Assembly: GCA_028701645.1 (NCBI GenBank)
Contig: JAQVQI010000017.1
Location: 1 to 11,803, forward strand
Length of the DNA stretch: 11,803 nt
DNA from: Candidatus Shapirobacteria bacterium
GTDB lineage: Bacteria > Patescibacteriota > Microgenomatia > UBA12405
Direction: 5' to 3'
Part shown: piece after piece, positions 1 to 6,182 of the stretch
Layout: each line of letters starts with the position of its first letter
How positions within the stretch are numbered: position 1 is the first letter of the stretch
Program-made: the position numbers and the translations under genes
Notes under the pieces: generated by a model
What the model saw: the letters and a program-made list of their open reading frames with translations, nothing else
Databases searched by the model: none
What the model was told of the DNA's origin: nothing

Positions 1-27
1 TTCAAATTCAATTGCTTGCTTTGTCAT
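1..27 (-). CDS. 5' end of a gene running off the window (partial)
   Basis: A minus-strand ATG at 27-25 opens a frame reading MTKQAIEFE to the window edge; the rest lies outside, so no function can be given. The call rests mainly on a perfect Bacteroidota -7 box on the same strand at 62-55, which puts the likely transcription start about 20 nt before this ATG. With only nine codons visible, coding cannot be tested directly. It would be the next gene downstream of the 176-937 gene but has its own promoter. Confidence 0.45.
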
Positions 28-54
28 ATGCTTTGGTTTTTTTAAAATCTAAAT

Positions 55-62
55 CAAAGATA
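55..62 (-). promoter_or_regulatory. Bacteroidota -7 box (TATCTTTG) for the gene at the left edge
   Basis: On the minus strand 62-55 reads TATCTTTG, a perfect match to TAnnTTTG. Transcription would start near 48, giving a leader of about 20 nt before the ATG at 27. No clear -33 TTTG is seen at the usual distance, only a weak TTG upstream. The remaining DNA between 28 and 175 shows no gene. Confidence 0.5.
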
Positions 63-175
63 CAAAGTTTGCAACTCAATTTTCATTCGTGTTTGTGCTT
101 ATGCACTATCATGGGTGTTTCATATTAGTATTTTTTAAGTTATACTCCATAATTTCTCCAATTTTTATTTGTAAT

Positions 176-937
176 TCAAAACGGTACAGTTTGATGTAAG
201 AAAAGATTGGGATAGTTTACATTACATATCTTTATCAATTCATCTTCAACCTTATACATTATTCCCCTTTTTGATTCTTGTGTTTCTTTCGTTATTAATC
301 CGTCAACACCTGTAGATCCATCAATTCTATGATTCTCGTATTGATTAATTTCAAATTCCGTATTACCATTCAAAATTGATGTTATACCATTCATTAGTAA
401 CCATTTATCACCGGTACTCATATTCTCAAAGTTAATCTGATTAATTATCTCGAATTTTACTAATCTAACCGTTATCATCTTTCCCAACCCAATGAAATCA
501 TCAATTGACAGGTATTTATGTACCAAAAGAATGTAGTTGATAAACTCATCAGTTTCATATTTATCCCGGTCTAATTGGAGAAGAACATTCTTATTTGTCC
601 GGAATATCATGTTTCCGACATTATCTTTAACCACCAATGATGTTTTTTCCTCATCAAAATAATGATTGAATGGTTCAACAAAATAGACCAATCCCTTTAT
701 TGTCAACGTAATTAGCTCTCTAATGTAGCTGTTTATGGTGTATTTTGGTAAACCTATTCTTTCAAAGAAATTATTATGAATTGACACTTCATCCTCAACC
801 GACAAATATGAATAAACCAGACCTTCTATTTCATTAAGACCAAAGTATTCCCGGACCATTGTTAGTTCTTCACTTTTAAGACCGGTATCCCAATTCATCT
901 GATTTATTTTAATTATTGATGGAAGTATTATATTCAT
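176..937 (-). CDS. Winged-helix-like protein of unknown function, 253 aa
   Basis: I do not recognise this protein as a named family. Residues about 34-87 (EIEGLVYSYLSVEDEV through NSYIRELITLTIKGLVYF) look like a winged helix: a helix, a short polar stretch, a second helix opening with LPKYTINSYIRELI, then a turn GLVYFVEP suited to a wing. The rest is mixed alpha/beta with no catalytic motif I can name, no signal peptide and no membrane segment. The N-terminal pattern recalls the helical domain in front of some Bacteroidota AAA+ ATPases, but no Walker motif is present here; that link is a guess. It is the last full gene of the minus-strand accessory run, 54 nt after the preceding stop, with no clear promoter in the gap. 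Confidence 0.8.
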   Translation of the reverse strand: MNIILPSIIKINQMNWDTGLKSEELTMVREYFGLNEIEGLVYSYLSVEDEVSIHNNFFERIGLPKYTINSYIRELITLTIKGLVYFVEPFNHYFDEEKTSLVVKDNVGNMIFRTNKNVLLQLDRDKYETDEFINYILLVHKYLSIDDFIGLGKMITVRLVKFEIINQINFENMSTGDKWLLMNGITSILNGNTEFEINQYENHRIDGSTGVDGLITKETQESKRGIMYKVEDELIKICNVNYPNLFLHQTVPF

Positions 938-991
938 TTTTATAACTTTAATAATTTTTACTTATTTAAATAATTCAGGTGTTTTTAATAA

Positions 992-1375
992 TTATGGGAT
1001 TTTAAAATTGACTTTTCCTGAATATTTCTGAAAAGTACAGTTCAAATTATCAGTGATCACCAAATCTAATTTACCCGTGAATGGGGAAAAACACAAATTG
1101 TATGTGAATTCTTCTGACCAATCTTCAGATACAAGTTCTTGTTGATAACAATGTAATTCATCATCATTAATAATACATCGATCTGAAATTAATATTAAAA
1201 CGGACGCATCTAGCGAATAATCCAGAATATCCCAGTTGTTATGTATGTCTTGGTACCATTGAATTTTAACAATAACGGAATCACTTTCCATATTGAATAA
1301 TATTATATTCTCAGATGGTTGGGCACTTAAAGGAAAAACCCATAAATAATACATTATGTATATAAACCATCTCAT
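992..1375 (-). CDS. Small secreted protein with four cysteines, 127 aa
   Basis: The N-terminus MRWFIYIMYYLWVFPLSAQ is a typical signal peptide: one positive residue, a hydrophobic core and a likely cut after SA or SAQ near residue 18-19. The mature part has four cysteines (67, 76, 95, 113), which suggests two disulfides outside the cytoplasm. No lipobox cysteine follows the cut, so it should be periplasmic or released rather than a lipoprotein. No domain is recognised; alternating hydrophobic residues suggest a beta-rich fold. It starts 18 nt after the stop of the 67-aa gene and is probably co-transcribed with it. It is the second predicted exported protein of this accessory run, after the CAP-domain protein at 2864-3388. 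Confidence 0.75.
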   Translation of the reverse strand: MRWFIYIMYYLWVFPLSAQPSENIILFNMESDSVIVKIQWYQDIHNNWDILDYSLDASVLILISDRCIINDDELHCYQQELVSEDWSEEFTYNLCFSPFTGKLDLVITDNLNCTFQKYSGKVNFKIP

Positions 1376-1393
1376 CTTTGTGTCATAAATGAA

Positions 1394-1597
1394 TTATTTT
1401 TTCTTAAAATACATTTTACGAAATAATTCCCGTTTCTCATCGGATTTGAAATACTTCAGATCTTCTTCTGTCTTATATAAGTGTGGTTGTTGGAAACGAA
1501 GATAATCTGGAAGATTAGCTTCTTTCTCTTCACGAGTCCTTCTAGTTGGGTTAAAACCACCAGCTTTCTCGAACAATTCTCTTCTTCTTGATTTCAT
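1394..1597 (-). CDS. Small basic hypothetical protein, 67 aa
   Basis: A short, highly charged protein, with arginine and lysine clustered at both ends (MKSRRRELFEK at the start, FRKMYFKKK at the end) and acidic residues in between. There is no membrane segment, no cysteine and no recognised motif. Its ATG lies 2 nt after the stop of the 406-aa gene, so translation is very likely coupled, which is the best evidence that it is real. The charge pattern would fit a nucleic-acid-binding or adaptor protein, but nothing in the sequence shows this. Confidence 0.65.
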   Translation of the reverse strand: MKSRRRELFEKAGGFNPTRRTREEKEANLPDYLRFQQPHLYKTEEDLKYFKSDEKRELFRKMYFKKK

Positions 1598-1599
1598 AA

Positions 1600-2820
1600 T
1601 TAATTTTTACAATACAATGTTTTTTGGTATTTGTTTGATAAAAATCGAGACACCCTTTTAAAATAGAAATCGTCATCAAATTGAACTTCACCTAACTTTG
1701 TATATTCATTTAAATAATACTCAACAGTTTTAAATTTATTTTGACCTAATAAACTATCAATCAGATCTAACAAAACGAATCGGATAATATCGTTTAAACC
1801 AAACATTGATGGATCTTCATAACATATTTTGTCAAAATCATTTTCATCAGAATTTTTTAGTTGATTTACACAGTCTAATAGTAATTTTTCCGCTTTTGAA
1901 AATAAATTGTTTTTAATACAAATTTGAGCATATTCCCACTTGAAATTCATAAAATTTGGAACGTTTAAAATTCTATCCTCATATACAGTTTTTAGCCAGT
2001 CAAAATCATTGAGTTCTATTTTAATTGCAATTATTAATTCAAATATTAAATCAATATCCGAATTACTTAAATCATAGTTTTCACATTTATCAAGGGCAAT
2101 TTCAGCATCTTGTAATGCCTCGCTATATAAACCCAAAAAGTATTTATAGCTTGCACTTTCATACTTGCTATAGTATTGACTATCTTGCACATAACCTTCT
2201 TCTGTAAAAGAGCTCAATCTTTTGTTAAATTCATTTTTTGTTATAGTATCTGCAAAAAACAAAATCTTATTTTTAACCTGATTAAACAACCTAATCGTAG
2301 AATTAATATTTCCTATTTTACTGGCAGCAGCTATACCAGTTTCTAAAAGGCCAATAGTATCCTCATTGTCAAATATTAAAAAGTGATAAAGAGTGCTATA
2401 CTTTAAAAATAATTGCATGTTATTAAATAATTCTTCCTGATTGTTCGTCTCTAAATCTTTATAATACAGTAGTTTAATGAGATAAACTAATGGATCATTT
2501 GGATCATTTGGATCATTCATTTCAAGATTTTGAAAAATAGACTTAACTTTACTAATTTTGATTGTTGAAGAACCACTAAATAACATTACAGCTGCAAGTA
2601 TTATATTAAATTCCTTTTTGGTTGAATAGCGTCTAATAGCTCTGTTAAGTAATTCAACAACAAATTCTTTGCTTTTTAAATTTAAAATGGACAAAGCCCT
2701 GAACCATAGATATATCAATGAATTATTTGAGCTTAAACTAGCTGTCTTACTGAGCCTATAGCATTCCTCATAATTCTTTTTATGATACATATTTGATATT
2801 TTAATGATATTATTGTCCAT
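1600..2820 (-). CDS. TPR-like helical repeat protein, 406 aa
   Basis: Almost entirely alpha-helical, with several degenerate tetratricopeptide-like helix pairs. The clearest is near residues 219-245 (YYSKYESASYKYFLGLYSEALQDAEIAL), whose small and large residues are spaced as in a TPR unit; others are near residues 11-40 and 293-325. Such proteins usually act as scaffolds for protein contacts. There is no signal peptide, membrane segment or catalytic motif. Residues 102-110 are three NDP units encoded by a 9-bp tandem repeat. It follows the CAP gene after 43 nt and precedes the 67-aa gene by 2 nt. The partner is unknown and the TPR call comes from helix pattern alone. Confidence 0.75.
   Translation of the reverse strand: MDNNIIKISNMYHKKNYEECYRLSKTASLSSNNSLIYLWFRALSILNLKSKEFVVELLNRAIRRYSTKKEFNIILAAVMLFSGSSTIKISKVKSIFQNLEMNDPNDPNDPLVYLIKLLYYKDLETNNQEELFNNMQLFLKYSTLYHFLIFDNEDTIGLLETGIAAASKIGNINSTIRLFNQVKNKILFFADTITKNEFNKRLSSFTEEGYVQDSQYYSKYESASYKYFLGLYSEALQDAEIALDKCENYDLSNSDIDLIFELIIAIKIELNDFDWLKTVYEDRILNVPNFMNFKWEYAQICIKNNLFSKAEKLLLDCVNQLKNSDENDFDKICYEDPSMFGLNDIIRFVLLDLIDSLLGQNKFKTVEYYLNEYTKLGEVQFDDDFYFKRVSRFLSNKYQKTLYCKN
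2491..2517. repeat. Three perfect copies of a 9-bp tandem repeat
   Basis: The unit TGGATCATT occurs three times head to tail (2491-2499, 2500-2508, 2509-2517). In the minus-strand gene it encodes three Asn-Asp-Pro units. Because the unit is a multiple of three, copy-number change would lengthen or shorten the protein without a frameshift. Confidence 0.9.
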
Positions 2821-2863
2821 TTTTTAAATTACAGTTAAGAGATACTATAGCTTCGTCTTAATA

Positions 2864-3388
2864 CTATCTAATTTTTACAGTTCCGTATATTACCCACCAT
2901 TTGTCGGTTTTAAATAAACAAACACTTGCTCCAAAATATTCAGCGTTTCTTAACCTTAAAACAGCATCATGACCCGGAGAATCCACCCAACAACCAATTG
3001 CTTCACGGTCTTTATTAACTAAATCACCATACATTAACGCCATAACCATTTCATAATCACTCGGTTTGTGATTAAAATAAACACAATGAATAATTTCATT
3101 GGAGTTATAATGATATTCATCTAACCCGTAAATGGAGTGTTTATAAAAATTATTTTTAGGATTAATGTATTGTGATACCATGTATTCGTTCCATTCTTTA
3201 GATTTTCGTTCCATCTCCGGATGATTCATTAACTTACGTAATCCATAACCAGATCTATATTGATTAATTTCAGAATACAGAAGTTCTGTTGCTTCAGGGC
3301 AATCAATGGTTTCATATTTACCTTGAGAATAACTTAATTGCGTTGTAAACACAAAAGTCATAATCAATATGTGTATTGCCCATTTCAT
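2864..3388 (-). CDS. Secreted CAP-domain (SCP/PR-1-like) protein, 174 aa
   Basis: A signal peptide (MKWAIHILIMTFVFTTQLSYSQ, cut near residue 22) leads into a CAP domain (PF00188-like). Visible family signatures in order are INQYRSGYGLRKL at 41-53 (the N-x-Y/H-R start), a histidine in YKHSI at 84, glutamate 98 in SNEIIH, the CWVDSPGHDAVL block at 133-144 with H140, and the final strands YFGASVCL and WWVIYGTV. These match the His/Glu cavity residues of CAP proteins, though one acidic position is uncertain. Cysteines 133 and 157 could form a disulfide. Bacterial CAP proteins are exported, with mostly unknown functions. The ATG overlaps the stop of the FtsK-gamma-like gene by 4 nt (ATGA), so the two are coupled although one product acts on DNA and the other outside the cytoplasm. 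Confidence 0.85.
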   Translation of the reverse strand: MKWAIHILIMTFVFTTQLSYSQGKYETIDCPEATELLYSEINQYRSGYGLRKLMNHPEMERKSKEWNEYMVSQYINPKNNFYKHSIYGLDEYHYNSNEIIHCVYFNHKPSDYEMVMALMYGDLVNKDREAIGCWVDSPGHDAVLRLRNAEYFGASVCLFKTDKWWVIYGTVKIR

Positions 3389-4320
3389 GAACTGCTATTA
3401 AAAAACTCTTTCAAATCGTCTTTTGATTTTACATAGACTTTTCTTGGCTCAGTTCCAAGAAATGGTCCAATAACTTTCAAATCTTGCAATTTGTCAAGAT
3501 ATCGAATTGCCTTGTTGTAACCTATGCCAAATTTCTTTTGAATGACATTCGTTGCTACAGATTGCTTGGTAATGATAAATTCTGCAATTAATCTTAACAA
3601 ATCGTTTGAGATTGTTTCATCTACTTCTTGGTTATCTATATCTTCACTAAAAATGTCGTCTTCGCTAAAAATGTCGTCTTCGGTAAAATCGAGATGTTCA
3701 TCAATTTGATTATCTTTTTTCTCGGCAGATTCAGAATAAATTGTAGCATCTAAAATATTTGAAAAATGATTTTCCAAATCTGGTACAAAACCTGTTTCTT
3801 GCATTGTTTTATAAAATGTCGGTGCAAGACAAAACTTTACATTTTTTTTAATGAAATAACTTAATGTTTTTTTAAACCCTATAAAAAAGAATTCTCGATT
3901 TGAAATATAAAGTTCGCTGTAATAGCTATTTTTCGGAAAGGGATGGGCTATTCTGTATTCTATACCCTTGTAAATAAAAAAGTACTCATATTGTTCTGCT
4001 CCCAAATCATGTACCACAAAAACAAGATAGTTATAATCTATATCTGAAATTTTCCAACATTCTTCATCAGATAGTTTATTTAATTGCCACTTTTTTATTA
4101 ATCCCCCTTTTTTCTCGACTTCTTCAATTATTCTATATTTTATAATTTCAGAATCTGTGACAGCTACATGTGTAAAAGAATTAAAAATGAGATTCTTGGT
4201 TTTCCGTGCTATCATATTTACAATTATATAGCCGTCAAGTGAGTCTATTTTCTTTTTTTCGAGAATTTCTTCAAATAAATCCTCATTACTAAAATCATAA
4301 ATCTGTTTATATTCAGCCAT
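3385..4320 (-). CDS. Protein with C-terminal FtsK-gamma-like winged helix, 311 aa
   Basis: Residues about 237-300 match the FtsK gamma domain (PF09397): LLRLIAEFIITKQSVATNVIQKKFGIGYNKAIRYLDKLQDLKVIGP followed by EPRKVYV. In FtsK this winged helix reads chromosome orientation sequences (KOPS) and contacts XerD. Here the translocase motor is absent: no Walker A or B is seen. Residues 1-195 form an alpha/beta domain I do not recognise (YLVFVVHDL, YEYFFIYKGIEYRI, REFFFIGFKKTLSYF). An acidic linker at about 206-235 contains two DDIFSE units made by an 18-bp duplication. It starts 1 nt after the zinc-ribbon stop and overlaps the CAP gene by 4 nt. Sequence-specific DNA binding is a reasonable inference; the N-terminal role is unknown. 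Confidence 0.8.
   Translation of the reverse strand: MAEYKQIYDFSNEDLFEEILEKKKIDSLDGYIIVNMIARKTKNLIFNSFTHVAVTDSEIIKYRIIEEVEKKGGLIKKWQLNKLSDEECWKISDIDYNYLVFVVHDLGAEQYEYFFIYKGIEYRIAHPFPKNSYYSELYISNREFFFIGFKKTLSYFIKKNVKFCLAPTFYKTMQETGFVPDLENHFSNILDATIYSESAEKKDNQIDEHLDFTEDDIFSEDDIFSEDIDNQEVDETISNDLLRLIAEFIITKQSVATNVIQKKFGIGYNKAIRYLDKLQDLKVIGPFLGTEPRKVYVKSKDDLKEFFNSSS
3641..3676. repeat. 18-bp tandem duplication inside the acidic linker
   Basis: Units TCTTCACTAAAAATGTCG (3641-3658) and TCTTCGCTAAAAATGTCG (3659-3676) differ at one base; a third, degenerate start follows at 3677. On the minus strand they encode the repeated DDIFSE of the FtsK-gamma-like protein's linker. This is in-frame slippage in a flexible region. 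Confidence 0.85.
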
Positions 4321-4321
4321 A

Positions 4322-4480
4322 TTATCGAATCCTTCCTAAATGAGTTCTAGCATTTGATCCACAGCTGCATGTTGTTGGATTACATTTTTGACAGTAAGTT
4401 TTACCACACTTCGAACATTTTTTTATTTCATGTCCTAATTTTGAATTGCCACAATTTGGGCATGATGAATAATTTGCCAT
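4322..4480 (-). CDS. Eight-cysteine zinc-ribbon mini-protein, 52 aa
   Basis: The minus-strand frame from the ATG at 4480 to the TAA at 4324-4322 gives 52 residues beginning MANYSSCPNCGNSKLG. Cysteines lie at 7, 10, 22, 25, 30, 33, 38 and 40: three CxxC pairs (CPNC, CSKC, CQKC) and one CxC (CSC), enough to hold two zinc ions. Such small ribbons act as DNA, RNA or protein adaptors. Position supports the gene: its ATG is 2 nt after the stop of the one-TM gene, and its stop is 1 nt before the ATG of the FtsK-gamma-like gene. The dense cysteine pattern would be very unlikely in non-coding DNA. Its target is unknown. Confidence 0.85.
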   Translation of the reverse strand: MANYSSCPNCGNSKLGHEIKKCSKCGKTYCQKCNPTTCSCGSNARTHLGRIR

Positions 4481-4482
4481 AG

Positions 4483-4680
4483 TTATAAGTATTTTTTAAT
4501 TAATATAATAATTGTTACAATGACTCCTACAATTAGGAATCCAAAAGCTTTTCTGTATTTGTGTAGGTTGCTTCTATCTTTATTTGAATTGCGACTAATC
4601 AACCAAATAAAAGCTTGACCGGTTTTATCAAAAAGCCAAGTGGCTAAATTAAATGCTGCATCTGCTGTTTTATCTAACAT
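4483..4680 (-). CDS. Small protein with C-terminal membrane helix, 65 aa
   Basis: The C-terminus (residues about 46-62, AFGFLIVGVIVTIIILI, then KKYL) is one clear transmembrane helix ending in a positive cap. Residues 8-30 (AAFNLATWLFDKTGQAFIWLISR) are amphipathic and could be a second, weaker membrane-associated helix. A basic stretch (NSNKDRSNLHKYRK) lies between them. No family is recognised. It begins 1 nt after the stop of the 46-aa gene and ends 2 nt before the zinc-ribbon ATG, so it belongs to one translationally coupled block. Tail-anchored topology is inferred from the position of the helix. Confidence 0.7.
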   Translation of the reverse strand: MLDKTADAAFNLATWLFDKTGQAFIWLISRNSNKDRSNLHKYRKAFGFLIVGVIVTIIILIKKYL

Positions 4681-4681
4681 A

Positions 4682-4822
4682 TCAATAGATTTTTAATACT
4701 TTGCAATTGGGATACATTTTTTTTACTGCTTCGGCAGCCAAACCTCGACTATTGGCTCTTATATTGACAACTATCCGGTTTGAGCTACCAGCAAGCAGTA
4801 TTTCCACGTTATATGTTCTCAT
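4682..4822 (-). CDS. 46-aa hypothetical mini-protein
   Basis: The frame runs from the ATG at 4822-4820 to the TGA at 4684-4682 and begins MRTYNVEILLAGSSNRIVVN. The predicted order is strand, strand, helix, strand (YNVEILLAG, RIVVNIRAN, RGLAAEAVKKMYP, CKVLKIY), a compact fold seen in small proteins where a helix such as AAEAVKKMYP is followed by a closing strand. No family name is certain. The ATG overlaps the TGA of the 87-aa gene by one base (TGATG), and the stop lies 1 nt before the ATG of the one-TM gene. These junctions and the sensible fold pattern support a real gene despite its size. Confidence 0.7.
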   Translation of the reverse strand: MRTYNVEILLAGSSNRIVVNIRANSRGLAAEAVKKMYPNCKVLKIY

Positions 4823-5085
4823 CACTTTGTGTTGTTCGTTTTATTCTCACCTTCATCCTTTTCCACCCCGGCAAGTTCGGGGTAAACTAACGACCAATCA
4901 ACTTCTTCTTGGGGTTCAGAAAAAATAAAACTTAGTAAATAGAATAGTACTAATAATCCACCACCGATAGATGTTACAATAATTGAAGCTTCAACCTTAT
5001 TAATAAATAATATTCCACCTACTACCACTGTCGCCCAACCTAAATAGTATAGGCGATTAATAAATTTAACAATAGATCTTTTCAT
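4822..5085 (-). CDS. Two-TM membrane protein, 87 aa
   Basis: Two transmembrane helices are plain: residues about 12-30 (LYYLGWATVVVGGILFINK) and 34-56 (SIIVTSIGGGLLVLFYLLSFIFS). A short basic N-terminus (MKRSIVKFINR) precedes them, and a soluble, strongly acidic tail (EPQEEVDWSLVYPEL through DEGENKTNNTK) follows. The positive-inside rule puts both ends in the cytoplasm. It has no signature residues I can name. The stop overlaps the ATG of the 46-aa gene. It begins 24 nt after the stop of the 246-aa gene and probably shares its promoter at 5877-5884. Confidence 0.75.
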   Translation of the reverse strand: MKRSIVKFINRLYYLGWATVVVGGILFINKVEASIIVTSIGGGLLVLFYLLSFIFSEPQEEVDWSLVYPELAGVEKDEGENKTNNTK

Positions 5086-5109
5086 AATTTTTAGTTTTTA
5101 AGTTAATAA

Positions 5110-5850
5110 CTAGTTTACAATCTTTCGGAATTCAACTAATCCATGATTACTCCATTCAGTTGAAGGTATAGTGTGAATAGTTGTATAATTAGAAACAGTA
5201 TCTAGACCAATGGGTCTTATAATATCAATGAAATAATTATCCATTTCTAAATAGCTCAAATGCTGATCGGTTACAAATAAATCGCATTCAACATGTTGTA
5301 TAATATTTTGCAACCAAGCTCCTGAAGTATTACTGCCACCGAAAACACCACCACCATACCTTACGTGAATAATATGTGATAGTTTAATATTATTTATTGC
5401 AATAAAATTGTTGTAAAACGCTTCATTTACTACTGAAATGTAAATTACAGGGAATGTGTATTTTCGAAGATTCTGCTCTACCTCTACATTGAGCAAAACA
5501 GCATTGTTGTAATATTCTTTTCTCTCAGCGACAACCATTTCGGAATAGAATTCACAACTTATTGGTGTTAACGACCTCGTTTCTAAAATCTTATAGATAG
5601 TGTCATTATCATCATCGTGAAATCTTTTTTCAATATCAAATTCATTATATGGATTAATATTATTGTCAGTAAAAACAAAGATTTCAGGTTGATTCGGACA
5701 TACCAAACCAATTGATTTTTCGGTATAAAAACCACTTAGATATTTTAATACACAAAAATCTGTTCCAGCAGAAGGATACCAAGCAATTCTTTTATAAGGA
5801 CTTAAAACCTCTAAAAGCTTAGGTTTTAATGTTTTTTTTAATCTTGCCAT
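5110..5850 (-). CDS. Hypothetical protein with WYPSAGTDF motif, 246 aa
   Basis: A soluble alpha/beta protein, first gene of the accessory operon. Residues 22-32 (RIAWYPSAGTD) form a strand then a glycine turn, as at the start of a Rossmann-like nucleotide or SAM-binding fold. Later hydrophobic strands include EIFVFTD (56-62), FPVIYISVV, SHIIHVRYGGG and CDLFVTD. The motif WYPSAGTDF recurs, as far as I remember, in Bacteroidota proteins of unknown function, so I assign no activity; a missing second SAM-binding acid argues against calling it a methyltransferase. The ATG at 5850 is the first in frame and lies about 20 nt after the expected transcription start. The start MARLK is also seen in the 105-aa protein at 6183-6500. 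It is likely repressed through the palindrome at 5894-5907. Confidence 0.8.
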   Translation of the reverse strand: MARLKKTLKPKLLEVLSPYKRIAWYPSAGTDFCVLKYLSGFYTEKSIGLVCPNQPEIFVFTDNNINPYNEFDIEKRFHDDDNDTIYKILETRSLTPISCEFYSEMVVAERKEYYNNAVLLNVEVEQNLRKYTFPVIYISVVNEAFYNNFIAINNIKLSHIIHVRYGGGVFGGSNTSGAWLQNIIQHVECDLFVTDQHLSYLEMDNYFIDIIRPIGLDTVSNYTTIHTIPSTEWSNHGLVEFRKIVN

Positions 5851-5876
5851 ATCTTATTGTTTTTTGGTTTAAGTAT

Positions 5877-5884
5877 CAAATTTA
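5877..5884 (-). promoter_or_regulatory. Bacteroidota -7 box (TAAATTTG) for the accessory operon
   Basis: Minus strand 5884-5877 reads TAAATTTG, a perfect TAnnTTTG, placing the transcription start near 5870 and leaving a 20-nt leader before the ATG at 5850. A canonical -33 TTTG is not seen at the right distance; that place is taken by the palindrome at 5894-5907. The promoter would drive 5850-5110 and probably the genes behind it. Confidence 0.6.
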
Positions 5885-5893
5885 TTAAAAAAT

Positions 5894-5907
5894 GGTCATT
5901 TATGACC
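5894..5907. promoter_or_regulatory. Palindromic operator candidate GGTCAT-TT-ATGACC
   Basis: Two perfect 6-bp arms (GGTCAT at 5894-5899, ATGACC at 5902-5907) are separated by two bases. The site lies between the divergent 246-aa and XRE genes and covers about -24 to -37 relative to the minus-strand start, so bound protein would block the promoter. The adjacent XRE-family protein is the natural candidate to bind it; that pairing is inferred. Confidence 0.55.
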
Positions 5908-5962
5908 TATTTCGATCAATTTTTTTTATAGACCTTCCCATTTTATAAAAAATTTACTTGCA

Positions 5963-6181
5963 TTGAACCCTGAATTACTCATAGAAAAAATTGGCCAAAG
6001 AATAAAAGAAATTCGGATTAAGAAAAATCTCACATATACTGAAATTTCTGATATTTCAGACATTGACGAAGCAAATATTCGCAGGTTGGAGCGTGGTGAT
6101 ACCAACCCAACTTTAACCACCCTTCTAAAAATTAGCGAGGGATTGGGTATTAAACTTAAAGATCTTATTGATTTTGAATAA
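5963..6181 (+). CDS. XRE-family (HTH_3) transcriptional regulator, 72 aa
   Basis: This is a single Cro/CI-type HTH_3 domain. The helix-turn-helix is LTYTEISDISDIDEANIRRLERGDTNPTLTTLLKISEGLGI (residues about 23-63), with the family hallmark RRLERGDTNPTLTTLLKI. There is no further domain, so it is a minimal phage-style repressor. The frame is open only from after a TGA at 5903-5905 and has no ATG before the domain; TTG at 5963 is the best start, which means either weak translation or a leaderless message. It diverges from the 246-aa gene and probably controls it, and perhaps itself, through the palindrome at 5894-5907. Its stop ends 1 nt before the stop of the convergent 105-aa gene. Confidence 0.85.
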   Translation: MNPELLIEKIGQRIKEIRIKKNLTYTEISDISDIDEANIRRLERGDTNPTLTTLLKISEGLGIKLKDLIDFE

Positions 6182-6182
6182 A

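Noticed and set aside
2025..2207. 60-aa plus-strand ORF
   Set aside because: Antisense within the TPR-like gene, no start context or motif.
4701..4928. 75-aa plus-strand ORF
   Set aside because: Antisense shadow of the interlocked 46-aa and 87-aa genes, which have better junctions.
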